A DNA stretch of 64,000 nucleotides. Source: Olleya sediminilitoris. GTDB taxonomy: Bacteria > Bacteroidota > Bacteroidia > Flavobacteriales > Flavobacteriaceae. A program made the translations under genes and the position numbers. This document shows positions 7,147 through 16,045 of this stretch, one piece after another. The stretch spans positions 124,001 to 188,000 of the forward strand of contig NZ_JAEMEF010000002.1 of assembly GCF_016785945.1 (NCBI RefSeq), written 5' to 3'. How positions within the stretch are numbered: position 1 is the stretch's first letter; each line of letters opens with the position of its first letter. The notes under the pieces were generated by a model that saw only the letters and a program-made list of their open reading frames with translations, made no database searches and was not told the DNA's origin.

Positions 7147-8310
7147 ATGGAAGAAAATTTCAAGATGGTTGCCAAAACTTTATTTGGCTTTGAAGAATTA
7201 CTAGAAAAAGAGCTTAAACAGCTTGGAGCACAACAGGTTAAAAAAGGTGTGCGAAACGTGACTTTTGTTGGAGACAAAGGCTTTATGTATAAAGCTAATA
7301 TGGCTTTGCGTACTGCAACTAAAATTTTAAAACCAATACATAGTTTTAAAATAAAAACCGAACAAGATTTATATGACCAAGTTTATAAAATGGACTGGAC
7401 GCCATATTTAAAATCTACAGGTAGTTTAGCAATTGATGCAACAGTAAACTCAACAGTGTTTACACACTCGTTATATATTTCTCAAAAAACTAAAGACGCC
7501 ATTGTTGACAAGTTTAGAGATGAGACTGGTGAGCGTCCTAATGTTGATTTAAAATTTCCGGATGTTAAGATAAATGTACATATAGACCGTCAGTCTTGTA
7601 ATATTTCTTTGGACTCTTCAGGAGACTCTTTACACAAGCGTGGTTATAAATTAGCAACCAATATTGCACCAATAAACGAAGTTTTAGCAGCAGGAATTAT
7701 CATGATGTCAGGTTGGGATGGACAATCAGATTTTATAGATCCAATGTGTGGTAGTGGTACCATATTAGCCGAAGCAGCAATGATAGCTTGTAATATACCA
7801 CCAAACTTGATGCGTAAAGAATTTGCTTTTGAACGTTGGTCTGATTGGGATGTTGATTTATTTGAAAAAATAGAAGAATCTTTGCTTAACAAAACCAGAG
7901 ATTTTCATCATAAAATTATAGGTTATGATAAATCTCCAAGTGCTGTAACTAAAGCAAAAGAAAATATTGCTAATGCACATTTAGACGAGTTTGTTAGTAT
8001 ACAACATGAGGACTTTTTTAAGACACAGCGTGGAGGAGAAGCAAAATTACATATGGTATTTAATCCACCATATGGAGAACGTCTTGATATTGAAATGGAA
8101 AGCTTTTATAAAGATATTGGAGATACTTTAAAGCAAAATTATCCTAATACTAATGCATGGTTTATCACTTCTAACTTAGACGCTTTAAAACATGTTGGTT
8201 TAAGACCATCAAGAAAAATACATTTAATGAATGCAAAATTAGAGTCGCGTTTAGTTAAATATGAAATTTATGCAGGAAGTAAAAAAGGAAAGTATATGAA
8301 TAAAAACTAA
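7147..8310 (+). CDS. rlmL: THUMP-domain 23S rRNA (guanine-N2) methyltransferase, RlmL-type
   Basis: A 387-residue RNA methyltransferase corresponding to the N-terminal half of E. coli RlmL (m2G2445 of 23S rRNA). It has an N-terminal ferredoxin-like/THUMP region (residues 1-160; PIHSFKIKTEQDLYDQVYKMDW, split here by description), then the methyltransferase core with DPMCGSGTILAEAA (SAM loop), GYDKS and the catalytic VFNPPYGERL (NPPY) motif that presents the guanine amino group. The C-terminal RlmK half is absent, as in most Bacteroidota. Its stop overlaps the start of the next gene by one base (TAATG), showing translational coupling with the phosphoethanolamine transferase gene. Confidence 0.85.
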   Translation: MEENFKMVAKTLFGFEELLEKELKQLGAQQVKKGVRNVTFVGDKGFMYKANMALRTATKILKPIHSFKIKTEQDLYDQVYKMDWTPYLKSTGSLAIDATVNSTVFTHSLYISQKTKDAIVDKFRDETGERPNVDLKFPDVKINVHIDRQSCNISLDSSGDSLHKRGYKLATNIAPINEVLAAGIIMMSGWDGQSDFIDPMCGSGTILAEAAMIACNIPPNLMRKEFAFERWSDWDVDLFEKIEESLLNKTRDFHHKIIGYDKSPSAVTKAKENIANAHLDEFVSIQHEDFFKTQRGGEAKLHMVFNPPYGERLDIEMESFYKDIGDTLKQNYPNTNAWFITSNLDALKHVGLRPSRKIHLMNAKLESRLVKYEIYAGSKKGKYMNKN

Positions 8311-9944
8311 TGGGTAAAAGTTTATTAACAAATATTAAATCGTTATTTAGATTAGCATTAGTTTTTAGTATTCCGTTTTTTGTATTGGTTATTTTAGGGT
8401 TCTTTAAAATTCCAGATACATTTGGTTATTTAAAAGAAGTAATTGGTTTTGTTTTTTCAACAGCACTCTTTTTTTGTGTTACGATATTGTTTTCTAAAGC
8501 AAAAATAAGACAAGTTTTATCTCTTATTTTTGTCGTTATACTATCTATTTTAGTATTTATCAAAATTAGTTTTTATCATAATTATAATGTTAAACTAAGT
8601 GCTTCAGCATTATTTGTAATATTTGAAACTGATACAACAGAAAGCGTTGATTTTTTATCTAATTACTTTGATGGTTTTGTAACAGTTTCTGGTGCTTTTA
8701 TAGTTTTTGTTTTACCGTTATTTGTATATTTTATTTTAAAGTATATTACTATAACTGGCCAAATCAAGTTTTTAAAATTGATAGCATTAATCTTTTTTAT
8801 TATTTTTAGTTTTATTATTCATAAACGCTTTAATTCTCAAAATTTAATAATTACTAGTTTTAAAAGTTACACAGAGTATAGCTCATTAATTAAAGATTTG
8901 AAGATTGATTTAGCAAAACCAATTTCGTCTTTTGTAGCTGTTGAAAAATCCGATGACAACCCAGAAACACATATTGTAATTATTGGTGAGTCAACCTCTA
9001 ATTGGCACATGCAATTGTATGGTTATGATAGACCAACAAATCCAAAATTAACTAAAATTAAGGATCAATTAATTATTTTTGATAGTGTAATTTCTCCTAA
9101 TGTACACACTATAGTGTCGTTAGATAAAATATTAACCTTTTCTGATATTAATTCACCTAACAAAAAAAATAACACGTCAATAGTTCAGTTGGCAAATGCA
9201 GCTGGATATGATACGTATTGGATCTCTAATCAACGACCTGTAGGAATGCACGAAAGGATATCTTCAATAGTAGGAAATGCAGCTACAGAAAAATATTTTA
9301 TTGCAACTGATAATTATGACGACGTAATATATGACGAAACTTTGTTACCAGTTTTAGATACTGTTCTTAAAAAAAAAACAGAAAAGAAAATTATCTTTAT
9401 ACACTTAATCGGTACTCATGGTCGTTTTGATAGACGCTACCCAGAGAAGTTTAATTATTTTCAAACAAATAAACCTAATACAAAGTTTAATCATAAAAAA
9501 GCACTAAAATTAATTAATGATTATGATAATGCAGTACGTTATAATGATTATATAGTTAAAGAAGTTATAGATCGTGTTAAATCACAACAAACCTATAGTT
9601 TTGTGTTATATTTTTCTGATCATGGAGACGAGTTGTATGATACAATGGATTTAGTTGGTCATAATGAGTATTGGGCAACACGTCCAATGTATGAGATTCC
9701 ATTTATAGCTTGGTTTTCTGATGCTTACAAACAAAGCAATATAAGTTTTGAAACTTTTTTGTCTTACAAAAACAGAGCCTATAATTTAGAGGATTTTATA
9801 TACAGTTTTTCTGACTTAGCACAAATTAGATTTAAAGAGTTGGATAGCACTAAAAGTATTTTTAGTAAAGCATTTATAAGAAAGCCACGGTTAATTAAAG
9901 ATGGAGAAGATTATGATAAAAGAGTTAAGCTGAAAGAAAATTAA
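8310..9944 (+). CDS. Phosphoethanolamine transferase (EptA-like, sulfatase fold)
   Basis: A 544-residue inner-membrane enzyme with five N-terminal hydrophobic helices (about residues 10-175) and a periplasmic alkaline-phosphatase/sulfatase-type domain. The metal and nucleophile residues are recognisable: HIVIIGEST with Glu227, the nucleophile Thr267 in VHTIVSLDK, FSDHGDE with Asp437-His438, and His451 in VGHNEY. These enzymes move phosphoethanolamine from phosphatidylethanolamine onto lipid A or other envelope glycans. The usual TATAVS context around the nucleophile is altered, so the acceptor may differ from lipid A. It is coupled to the rRNA methyltransferase upstream and the acyltransferase 2 nt downstream. 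Confidence 0.83.
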   Translation: MGKSLLTNIKSLFRLALVFSIPFFVLVILGFFKIPDTFGYLKEVIGFVFSTALFFCVTILFSKAKIRQVLSLIFVVILSILVFIKISFYHNYNVKLSASALFVIFETDTTESVDFLSNYFDGFVTVSGAFIVFVLPLFVYFILKYITITGQIKFLKLIALIFFIIFSFIIHKRFNSQNLIITSFKSYTEYSSLIKDLKIDLAKPISSFVAVEKSDDNPETHIVIIGESTSNWHMQLYGYDRPTNPKLTKIKDQLIIFDSVISPNVHTIVSLDKILTFSDINSPNKKNNTSIVQLANAAGYDTYWISNQRPVGMHERISSIVGNAATEKYFIATDNYDDVIYDETLLPVLDTVLKKKTEKKIIFIHLIGTHGRFDRRYPEKFNYFQTNKPNTKFNHKKALKLINDYDNAVRYNDYIVKEVIDRVKSQQTYSFVLYFSDHGDELYDTMDLVGHNEYWATRPMYEIPFIAWFSDAYKQSNISFETFLSYKNRAYNLEDFIYSFSDLAQIRFKELDSTKSIFSKAFIRKPRLIKDGEDYDKRVKLKEN

Positions 9945-9946
9945 TC

Positions 9947-11017
9947 ATGCTTACTAAAAAAGATACATTAATACTAAAAGGGTTAGGCATTTTGATTATT
10001 GTTTTACACAATTTTATGCACAGAATAAAACCAGTTTTTGGAGAGAATGAGTTTTATTTTGATGCTCAAACATTTGTAAATTACTATTCAAGTTTTATAA
10101 GTAATCCTCAACATTTTATACAATATTTTTTTTCTTATTTTGGACATTATGGTGTACAGATTTTTATTTTTTTAAGTGGTTATGGATTGTTGTTATCCTA
10201 TGACGATAAAGAAATATCTTTTTTTAACTTTATTAAAAAACGACTAATTAAAATTTACCCAGTATTTATAATTGCTGTATTAATGGTTGTTGTTTTTAAA
10301 TACATTGTTTTAAAGATACCTTTTAATAGCGAAGCAACTAATAATATATTAATTACACTAAGTTTAATATCTAATTGGATACCAGAAAAATGGTATGTGT
10401 TAAGTGGTCCATTTTGGTTTTATTCTATGATAGTACAATTGTATATATTATTTTATTTAATAGTACAATGGACTAAAAAGAGCACCAAACCTCTTTGGCT
10501 GATTTTAGTTTTAAGTTATATGATTATTTTTATTTCAGGCGTATATTTTGAAAGTATAAAAATAAGTCTTTACCTCAATTTTATGGGTAATTTGCCAGTA
10601 TTCGTACTAGGTATGATTTTAGCAAAAAGTAAATTTAATTTTACTAAAACTTCAGTTTTTGTATGGTTGTTATTTGTGTTAGTTTTTATTTTAGGACAAT
10701 TAAATAACTATTTTTGGTATATTTCTCAAGCGTTAGTTGTTATGATTTTTATACCATTATATGTTTGGTTAAAAAGTTATGTTGATAGTCTGAAATTAAA
10801 AAACTTTTTATTATTTACTGGACAATTATCTATGTACTTGTTTGCTGTAAATGGATTGCTAAGAGCACCATGGTTTTATTTGCTATCAAAGTTAGAATCC
10901 CAATGGTATCCATACTTATTAGCAATAGCACATTTTATTTTTGTTTATATAGTAGCTTTAATAGTAAGAATGTTTGAGCAATTTATAATATCATATTTAA
11001 TTCCTGAAAGGAATTGA
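9947..11017 (+). CDS. Acyltransferase 3 family membrane protein
   Basis: A 356-residue polytopic membrane protein of the acyltransferase 3 (OafA/NodX-type) family. The N-terminal motif LKGLGILIIVLHNFMH contains the conserved His of the family (His21), and HYGVQIFIFLSGYGLLLSY matches the second signature (FFxLSGfll). About ten hydrophobic helices follow. Such enzymes O-acetylate or acylate surface glycans. It starts 2 nt after the phosphoethanolamine transferase stop, which suggests that both modify the same envelope glycan or lipid. Its stop is 1 nt from the stop of the convergent DUF6048 gene. Confidence 0.82.
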   Translation: MLTKKDTLILKGLGILIIVLHNFMHRIKPVFGENEFYFDAQTFVNYYSSFISNPQHFIQYFFSYFGHYGVQIFIFLSGYGLLLSYDDKEISFFNFIKKRLIKIYPVFIIAVLMVVVFKYIVLKIPFNSEATNNILITLSLISNWIPEKWYVLSGPFWFYSMIVQLYILFYLIVQWTKKSTKPLWLILVLSYMIIFISGVYFESIKISLYLNFMGNLPVFVLGMILAKSKFNFTKTSVFVWLLFVLVFILGQLNNYFWYISQALVVMIFIPLYVWLKSYVDSLKLKNFLLFTGQLSMYLFAVNGLLRAPWFYLLSKLESQWYPYLLAIAHFIFVYIVALIVRMFEQFIISYLIPERN

Positions 11018-11018
11018 A

Positions 11019-11786
11019 TTACTCTTTAATTTCTTCCTCTTCCTCTTCTTTTTTAGTTTTGTTTTTCTTCTTTTTAAAAATTGGTATCATATAAGATACG
11101 GTATAACTGTAACCTACACCAATACGTCCTGAGTCAAAAGTTTTATTAAAACCAGGAACGTATAAATTTTCAAATTCAACAGGTTGATCTTGAGTAATCA
11201 TACCTTTAAGTTGTGTATTAATACCAAGATATAAATTGTTTAATACTTCTGCTTTAATACCAATAATTAATTCTACCCAAATAGCAGACAATCCTGAAGA
11301 TTCTAAACTATCTGAAGAGCTATTTTGTGGTGTCCAATATTGGTCTGTAGAATATACAGTATAATTGGTTCTGGTTTGACTAAAAGTACTAGCACCAATT
11401 CTAAATCCAGCAAAAATCATATTATCTAATCCAGCCCAATTGTCATACATATTGTAATCAAAACCAGCTTTAAAATAGCTTCCTTTGGCTGTCACGCTTA
11501 AGAAGTCATTGGTTGTAGTTTTTTCTTCATTACCAATTTCTCCAGCAATAAACCAATTTTCTGTAAGTCTGTAATCACCATTAATTTCAAAACCAGTATA
11601 GTTATCATCTAAAGCAGTTCGGATTAGTTTACTAGCATCAGTACCTATACGTAATCCATATTGCAATTTTAAAGTGTCTTGCTTAATTTGAGTAGCTTCA
11701 ACAGTGTTTTGCGCTTGAAGTGTACCATATAGGCACAACAAAAAGTTAATGATAAAAAAAGTAGTGTGTCGTTGTGTCATCTTCAA
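11019..11786 (-). CDS. DUF6048 family outer-membrane barrel-like protein
   Basis: A 255-residue exported protein: a signal peptide (ends near LQAQ), then alternating beta strands with many aromatic and Gly residues (FAGFRIGAS, LYLGINTQL, SGRIGVGYSYTVSYMIP) typical of a small outer-membrane beta-barrel. The C-terminus is a Lys run followed by a Glu run, an odd low-complexity tail. I recognise the DUF6452-DUF6048-rlmD arrangement common in flavobacteria. The start overlaps the 3' end of the DUF6452 gene by 41 nt in another frame; a second Met two codons downstream is an alternative start. Function unknown. Confidence 0.75.
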   Translation of the reverse strand: MKMTQRHTTFFIINFLLCLYGTLQAQNTVEATQIKQDTLKLQYGLRIGTDASKLIRTALDDNYTGFEINGDYRLTENWFIAGEIGNEEKTTTNDFLSVTAKGSYFKAGFDYNMYDNWAGLDNMIFAGFRIGASTFSQTRTNYTVYSTDQYWTPQNSSSDSLESSGLSAIWVELIIGIKAEVLNNLYLGINTQLKGMITQDQPVEFENLYVPGFNKTFDSGRIGVGYSYTVSYMIPIFKKKKNKTKKEEEEEEIKE

Positions 11787-12264
11787 TTATTAAATTATCA
11801 TTTGCAGCTTCAGTAAAAATCACCCAATTACCATCTGTACCACCATCAATGGTTGCAACTACATTTTCAAAAGTTGTTTTATAACCACAAGCTCTTGATA
11901 CGTAAACATCTTTTCTGGCGTAAGTAATTGTTAAAATATCAGTATTTCCTGATGTAATGTTTCCATCATCATCCAAGACAGTATTGCTGGTTATATTAAA
12001 TGTAGTACTATCTTGATCTGAACGTAAAGGTAAGATTAACTGATTTACGTTTTCTAGATTATAACCTGTTAAAACCTCTTCATTGTCTTGACCAATAACA
12101 TAAATATCCACTACGTTTTTTCGGCTATCTTGAGCATTGTTGTTGTAAAAATCAATAACAAAACTAGGAGTAGTAGGTGTGGTTTCTGGACATAAATCGT
12201 CACGTTCACAAGTTAAAAAACTTAAAGTTGTGACTAATAGTAAATACAGTTTTAGGTGTTTCAT
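11746..12264 (-). CDS. DUF6452 family lipoprotein
   Basis: A 172-residue lipoprotein (from ATG 12264). The signal peptide ends in a lipobox (LSFLTC), so the mature protein is anchored by a lipidated Cys. The body is beta-rich with a conserved Cys in SRACGYKTTFENV that pairs plausibly with Cys residues near the N-terminus (CERDDLC). The family is almost limited to Bacteroidota and typically sits beside DUF6048; the two probably act together in the outer membrane, but no function is known. An ATG three codons upstream (12273) is also possible. The gene starts 12 nt after rlmD on the same strand. Confidence 0.75.
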   Translation of the reverse strand: MKHLKLYLLLVTTLSFLTCERDDLCPETTPTTPSFVIDFYNNNAQDSRKNVVDIYVIGQDNEEVLTGYNLENVNQLILPLRSDQDSTTFNITSNTVLDDDGNITSGNTDILTITYARKDVYVSRACGYKTTFENVVATIDGGTDGNWVIFTEAANDNLIIEDDTTTHYFFYH

Positions 12265-12276
12265 GTAATACAATTA

Positions 12277-13689
12277 TTATTTCTTTTCTAAAAGTACAAT
12301 ATTTTCTACATGATGTGTCTGCGGAAACATATCTACAGCTTGTACTTTAGTAATATTATAGTATTCTTTCATTAACGCTAAATCTCTAGCTTGTGTCGCA
12401 CTATTACAACTTACATAAACAACTTTTTGTGGTGCAATATTTAATATTTGTTGCACAACGTCTTTATGCATTCCGTCTCTTGGTGGATCTGTTATAATAA
12501 CGTCTGGTTGACCATGAGTGTTTATAAATTCTTGGTTAAAAACATTTTTCATGTCTCCTACAAAAAACTCGCAATTTGTAATATTATTGCGTTCAGCGTT
12601 TTCTTTTGCAGCACTAATAGCATCAGGCACAGCTTCTACACCAACTACTTTTTTAGCTTTTTTAGATACAAATTGCGCAATGGTACCAGTACCTGTGTAT
12701 AAGTCGTAAACAAGCTCGTCACCTTTTAAATCAGCAAATTGACGTGTTAATTTATACAATTCAAAAGCTTGATCAGAATTAGTTTGGTAAAAAGATTTAG
12801 CATTAATCTTAAACTTTAAACCTTCCATTTCTTCAAAAATATGATCTTCGCCTTTATAACAAATCACGTCTTGGTCATATATAGTATCATTAGCCTTTTG
12901 GTTAATAATGTATTGTAAAGACGTAATTTCTGGAAACGTTTCGGCTACAAAATTTAATAGTAACTCACGTTTTTCTTTATCTTCTTTAAAAAACTGAATA
13001 ACAACCATAATATCTTTGGTTGAAGAGGTACGTATCATCATAGTACGTAATAATCCTGTTTGATTTCTAGTATTAAAAAATTCTAATCCATTTACAATCG
13101 AAAAATCTCTTACAGCATTACGGATTGCATTAGATGGATCTGCTTGTAAATGACATTTTTTAATATCTAAAATTTTGTCCCACATTCCTGGAATATGAAA
13201 ACCAAGCGCATTACGATCTCCTAAATCTTCATCAGACTGAACCTCTTCTAAAGTTAACCATCTAGAGTCACTAAAAGAAAACTCCATTTTATTTCTATAA
13301 AAATACTGTTCGGCAGATCCTAAAATAGGCGTCACTTCTGGCAAGTCTAAATGTCCAATTCTAGTCAGGTTATTAGTGACTTCATTTTGTTTGTAATACA
13401 ACTGGTGTTCATAACCCATGTCTTGCCATTTACAACCTCCACAAACACCAAAATGCTGACACTCTGGAGTAACACGTTTATCACTTAATTTATGAAAAAC
13501 GGTTGCTTTACCTTCAAAATAAGCCTTACGCTTTTTAAAAGTTTGCACATCAACGACATCTCCAGGAACAGCGTTGGGTAAAAATATTACACGTCCATCA
13601 GGTGCTTTAGCTATAGTTTTTCCTTTAGCTGCAGCATCTAATACTTCAACATTTGTAAATATTTGTTTTCTTCTATTTTTTCTTGCCAT
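12277..13689 (-). CDS. rlmD: 23S rRNA (uracil-1939-C5) methyltransferase RlmD
   Basis: A 470-residue enzyme from the ATG at 13689. It has an N-terminal TRAM domain, the [4Fe-4S] cluster ligands CX5CX2C (Cys77, Cys83, Cys86, with a fourth in KKCHL), and the methyltransferase core with YDLYTGTGTIAQF (SAM loop), DPPRDG (motif IV) and the catalytic Cys in VVYVSCNS. The frame is open for 36 more codons upstream, but that stretch contains the promoter and would add a non-family extension, so the later start is chosen. A TACTTTTG box ends 5 nt before this ATG, which supports the choice. It leads the DUF6452-DUF6048 genes. Confidence 0.9.
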   Translation of the reverse strand: MARKNRRKQIFTNVEVLDAAAKGKTIAKAPDGRVIFLPNAVPGDVVDVQTFKKRKAYFEGKATVFHKLSDKRVTPECQHFGVCGGCKWQDMGYEHQLYYKQNEVTNNLTRIGHLDLPEVTPILGSAEQYFYRNKMEFSFSDSRWLTLEEVQSDEDLGDRNALGFHIPGMWDKILDIKKCHLQADPSNAIRNAVRDFSIVNGLEFFNTRNQTGLLRTMMIRTSSTKDIMVVIQFFKEDKEKRELLLNFVAETFPEITSLQYIINQKANDTIYDQDVICYKGEDHIFEEMEGLKFKINAKSFYQTNSDQAFELYKLTRQFADLKGDELVYDLYTGTGTIAQFVSKKAKKVVGVEAVPDAISAAKENAERNNITNCEFFVGDMKNVFNQEFINTHGQPDVIITDPPRDGMHKDVVQQILNIAPQKVVYVSCNSATQARDLALMKEYYNITKVQAVDMFPQTHHVENIVLLEKK

Positions 13690-13694
13690 AATTG

Positions 13695-13702
13695 CAAAAG
13701 TA
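13695..13702 (-). promoter_or_regulatory. Promoter -7 box of rlmD, leaderless-type
   Basis: On the minus strand TACTTTTG matches TAnnTTTG and is separated from the rlmD ATG by only 5 nt (CAATT). The transcript would start at or next to the start codon, which also argues against the longer open frame reaching 13797. Confidence 0.5.
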
Positions 13703-13873
13703 CTTTGTTTTTTTGTTAGTAAAAAACTACTCACAATTATTTTAATAACGCTTTTATTTACTAATTTGCAATTTCTTAGGGATGATTTCTTTCCCACGCT
13801 GAATTTTCGGAACTTTTCGAAAGGATAAAGGTAGATAAGGAATGGTTATTTTATAAATTTAAAATTATTAAAA

Positions 13874-15154
13874 ATGGCTGTTTTAGACCAATTAACATCG
13901 CAAGAAGCGATGGACTTAGAAAACAAATACGGAGCACACAATTACCATCCATTACCAGTTGTATTAAGCAAAGGTGAAGGTGTATATGTTTGGGACGTAG
14001 AAGGAAAAAAATACTATGATTTTTTATCTGCATATTCTGCAGTAAATCAAGGACATTGTCATCCAAAAATTGTAGGAGCAATGGTAGAGCAAGCAAAAAC
14101 ATTAACGCTAACGTCACGTGCATTTTATAATGACATGTTAGGTAAGTTTGAAAAATTTGCTACCGAAACGTTTAATTACGATAAGTTATTACCAATGAAT
14201 ACTGGAGCTGAAGCGGTTGAAACTGCTTTAAAACTATGTAGAAAATGGGCTTATGAAGTAAAAGGTATTGATGAAAATGAAGCCGAAATTATTGTTTGCG
14301 AAAACAACTTTCATGGTCGTACCACAACAATTATTTCGTTTTCAAACGATCCTGTAGCACGTAAAAACTTTGGACCTTATACCAAAGGTTTTATTAAAAT
14401 AGAATATGATAATCTTCAAGCACTAGAAGACGCATTAACTAATAATAAAAATGTTGCTGGATTTTTAGTAGAACCAATTCAAGGTGAAGCAGGTGTTTAT
14501 GTACCTAGTGAAGGGTATTTAGCTAAAGCTAAAGCCTTGTGCGAAAAACACAATGTTTTATTTATTGCTGACGAAGTACAAACAGGTATTGCAAGAACGG
14601 GACGTTTATTAGCAACTTGTGGAGATTGTAGTTGTGCAGACAAACATTGTTCTGGTACACCAGAAGTTAAAGCAGACATCCTAATTTTGGGTAAAGCATT
14701 ATCAGGAGGAGCTTATCCAGTAAGTGCTGTATTAGCAAATGATGAGATAATGAATGTTATTAAACCAGGAAATCACGGAAGTACATTTGGTGGTAATCCA
14801 GTTGCAGCAGCTATTGGAACAGCAGCTTTAGAGGTTATCAAAGATGAAGCTTTAGCAGATAATGCTTTTAATTTAGGACAAGTATTTAGAGCAGAAATGA
14901 CTAAATACATCGAAACTTCAAACATTGTAAATGCTGTTAGAGGTAAAGGGTTATTAAATGCTATATTAATAAATGATACAGAAGATAGCGATACAGCTTG
15001 GAACATCTGTATGGCTTTACGTGATAATGGATTATTAGCAAAACCTACACATGGTAACATTATAAGATTTGCACCACCATTAGTAATGACAGAGGAGCAA
15101 CTTATGGATTGTGTTGGTATTATTACCAAAACATTAAAACAATTTGAAAAATAG
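13874..15154 (+). CDS. rocD: Ornithine--oxo-acid aminotransferase
   Basis: A 426-residue PLP enzyme (class III aminotransferase) that converts ornithine and 2-oxoglutarate to glutamate semialdehyde and glutamate in arginine degradation/proline synthesis. Motifs: [31 protein letters not shown] (PLP phosphate site), [35 protein letters not shown] and the PLP lysine in [16 protein letters not shown]. Between the cofactor Asp strand and the lysine is an insertion with four cysteines, C-x2-C-x-C-x4-C (Cys249, 252, 254, 259), which could bind a metal. The gene ends at a strong terminator and stands alone. Confidence 0.9.
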   Translation: MAVLDQLTSQEAMDLENKYGAHNYHPLPVVLSKGEGVYVWDVEGKKYYDFLSAYSAVNQGHCHPKIVGAMVEQAKTLTLTSRAFYNDMLGKFEKFATETFNYDKLLPMNTGAEAVETALKLCRKWAYEVKGIDENEAEIIVCENNFHGRTTTIISFSNDPVARKNFGPYTKGFIKIEYDNLQALEDALTNNKNVAGFLVEPIQGEAGVYVPSEGYLAKAKALCEKHNVLFIADEVQTGIARTGRLLATCGDCSCADKHCSGTPEVKADILILGKALSGGAYPVSAVLANDEIMNVIKPGNHGSTFGGNPVAAAIGTAALEVIKDEALADNAFNLGQVFRAEMTKYIETSNIVNAVRGKGLLNAILINDTEDSDTAWNICMALRDNGLLAKPTHGNIIRFAPPLVMTEEQLMDCVGIITKTLKQFEK

Positions 15155-15177
15155 AAAACCAAAATTTCTATTACAAT

Positions 15178-15209
15178 AAAAAAAGCTATCAAATTTGATA
15201 GCTTTTTTT
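15178..15209 (+). terminator. Intrinsic terminator after rocD
   Basis: A perfect 16+16 palindrome: AAAAAAAGCTATCAAA followed by TTTGATAGCTTTTTTT. It gives a GC-containing stem with a T-run on the plus strand, 23 nt after the rocD stop. Being symmetrical, it could act in both directions. Confidence 0.8.
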
Positions 15210-15245
15210 ATATCCAATCTTTATATAAATTGAAGTTTAAAATTT

Positions 15246-15253
15246 TATTTTTG
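15246..15253 (+). promoter_or_regulatory. Promoter -7 box for the small membrane protein/Smr operon
   Basis: TATTTTTG matches TAnnTTTG and lies 19 nt before the GTG start at 15273, supporting that non-ATG start. Confidence 0.45.
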
Positions 15254-15272
15254 CTTAAATAATTTAGATTTA

Positions 15273-15488
15273 GTGTTGAAAAATAAATATATATATTACC
15301 TATCAATTGTAATAGGTGGTGCAATAGCTATTTATGCTAATGCTTCAGAGCAACAAAATACTTTAATTTTAATATTAGGAATTGTCTTTTTGATGTTCGG
15401 TATTTTTAAAATTCAAAGTACAATTCCAAGTAAAAAAGAAAAAGAGACTTTTGTAGAGTCCGAACCTTTTGAAGACGAAGAAGAATGA
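15273..15488 (+). CDS. Small two-helix membrane protein of unknown function
   Basis: A 71-residue protein with two hydrophobic helices (about residues 8-22 and 31-46) and an acidic, soluble C-terminal tail ([10 protein letters not shown]). No ATG is available: the frame begins with GTG (15273) followed directly by TTG (15276), and either could be the start. It overlaps the downstream Smr gene by 4 nt (ATGA), so the two are translationally coupled. I do not recognise a named family; small hydrophobic partners of DUF2027-Smr genes are common in flavobacteria. Confidence 0.65.
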   Translation: MLKNKYIYYLSIVIGGAIAIYANASEQQNTLILILGIVFLMFGIFKIQSTIPSKKEKETFVESEPFEDEEE

Positions 15489-16045
15489 AATTAAAAATAG
15501 GAGATACGGTTGATGTTTTAGATGATGTTTTATCAGGCCAAGTTACAGCAATAAAAGGCAATGTTGTGACTATTGAAACTGATGAAGGTTTTGAGCTTAC
15601 TTTTAATGCTTCTGAATTAGTGAAAACTAAATCATCAACGTTAAGAAATAACGTATTTAATTCCGCTTCTTTAAAACAAGTTTTGTCTGAAAAAACAGAA
15701 AAAAAGCGACACAGTACTGTTAAGGTAAAAGCTAAAGAACGCTATCTACCAACAATGGAAGTAGATTTACATTTACATAAATTAGTAAACAATGAACGTG
15801 GTATGACTAATTTTGATAAATTAAGTGTACAATTGGATACTGCAAGACACAAACTAGAGTTTGCTATAAAAAAGCGCATCCAGAAGATTGTTTTTATTCA
15901 CGGAGTTGGTGAAGGTGTTTTAAAAATGGAATTAGAAACCCTTTTTAGTCGTTATGATAATATAAAATACTACGAAGCTGACTATAAAAAATATGGACTT
16001 GGTGCTACAGAAGTCTACATTTTGCAAAACCCAAATAACCGTTAG
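15485..16045 (+). CDS. DUF2027/Smr domain protein
   Basis: A 186-residue protein with an N-terminal SH3-like beta barrel ([20 protein letters not shown], residues 3-45; DUF2027-type), a basic linker (71-85), and a C-terminal Smr domain related to the end of MutS2. The Smr signatures are DLHLH (94-98) and IHGVGEG (138-144), with the end GLGATEVYI. Smr domains bind and often nick branched or structured nucleic acid, and MutS2-type Smr proteins also act on stalled ribosomes. No MutS core is attached. The stop overlaps the convergent lipoprotein gene by 4 nt. Confidence 0.85.
   Translation: MKLKIGDTVDVLDDVLSGQVTAIKGNVVTIETDEGFELTFNASELVKTKSSTLRNNVFNSASLKQVLSEKTEKKRHSTVKVKAKERYLPTMEVDLHLHKLVNNERGMTNFDKLSVQLDTARHKLEFAIKKRIQKIVFIHGVGEGVLKMELETLFSRYDNIKYYEADYKKYGLGATEVYILQNPNNR

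Noticed and set aside
6987-7193. 68-codon plus-strand frame overlapping the GC-rich island
   Set aside because: No conserved features; it arises from the repeat-like block and runs into the rlmL start.
13690-13797. 36-codon N-terminal extension of rlmD
   Set aside because: Contains the promoter box and adds sequence unlike RlmD; the ATG at 13689 fits both promoter and family start.
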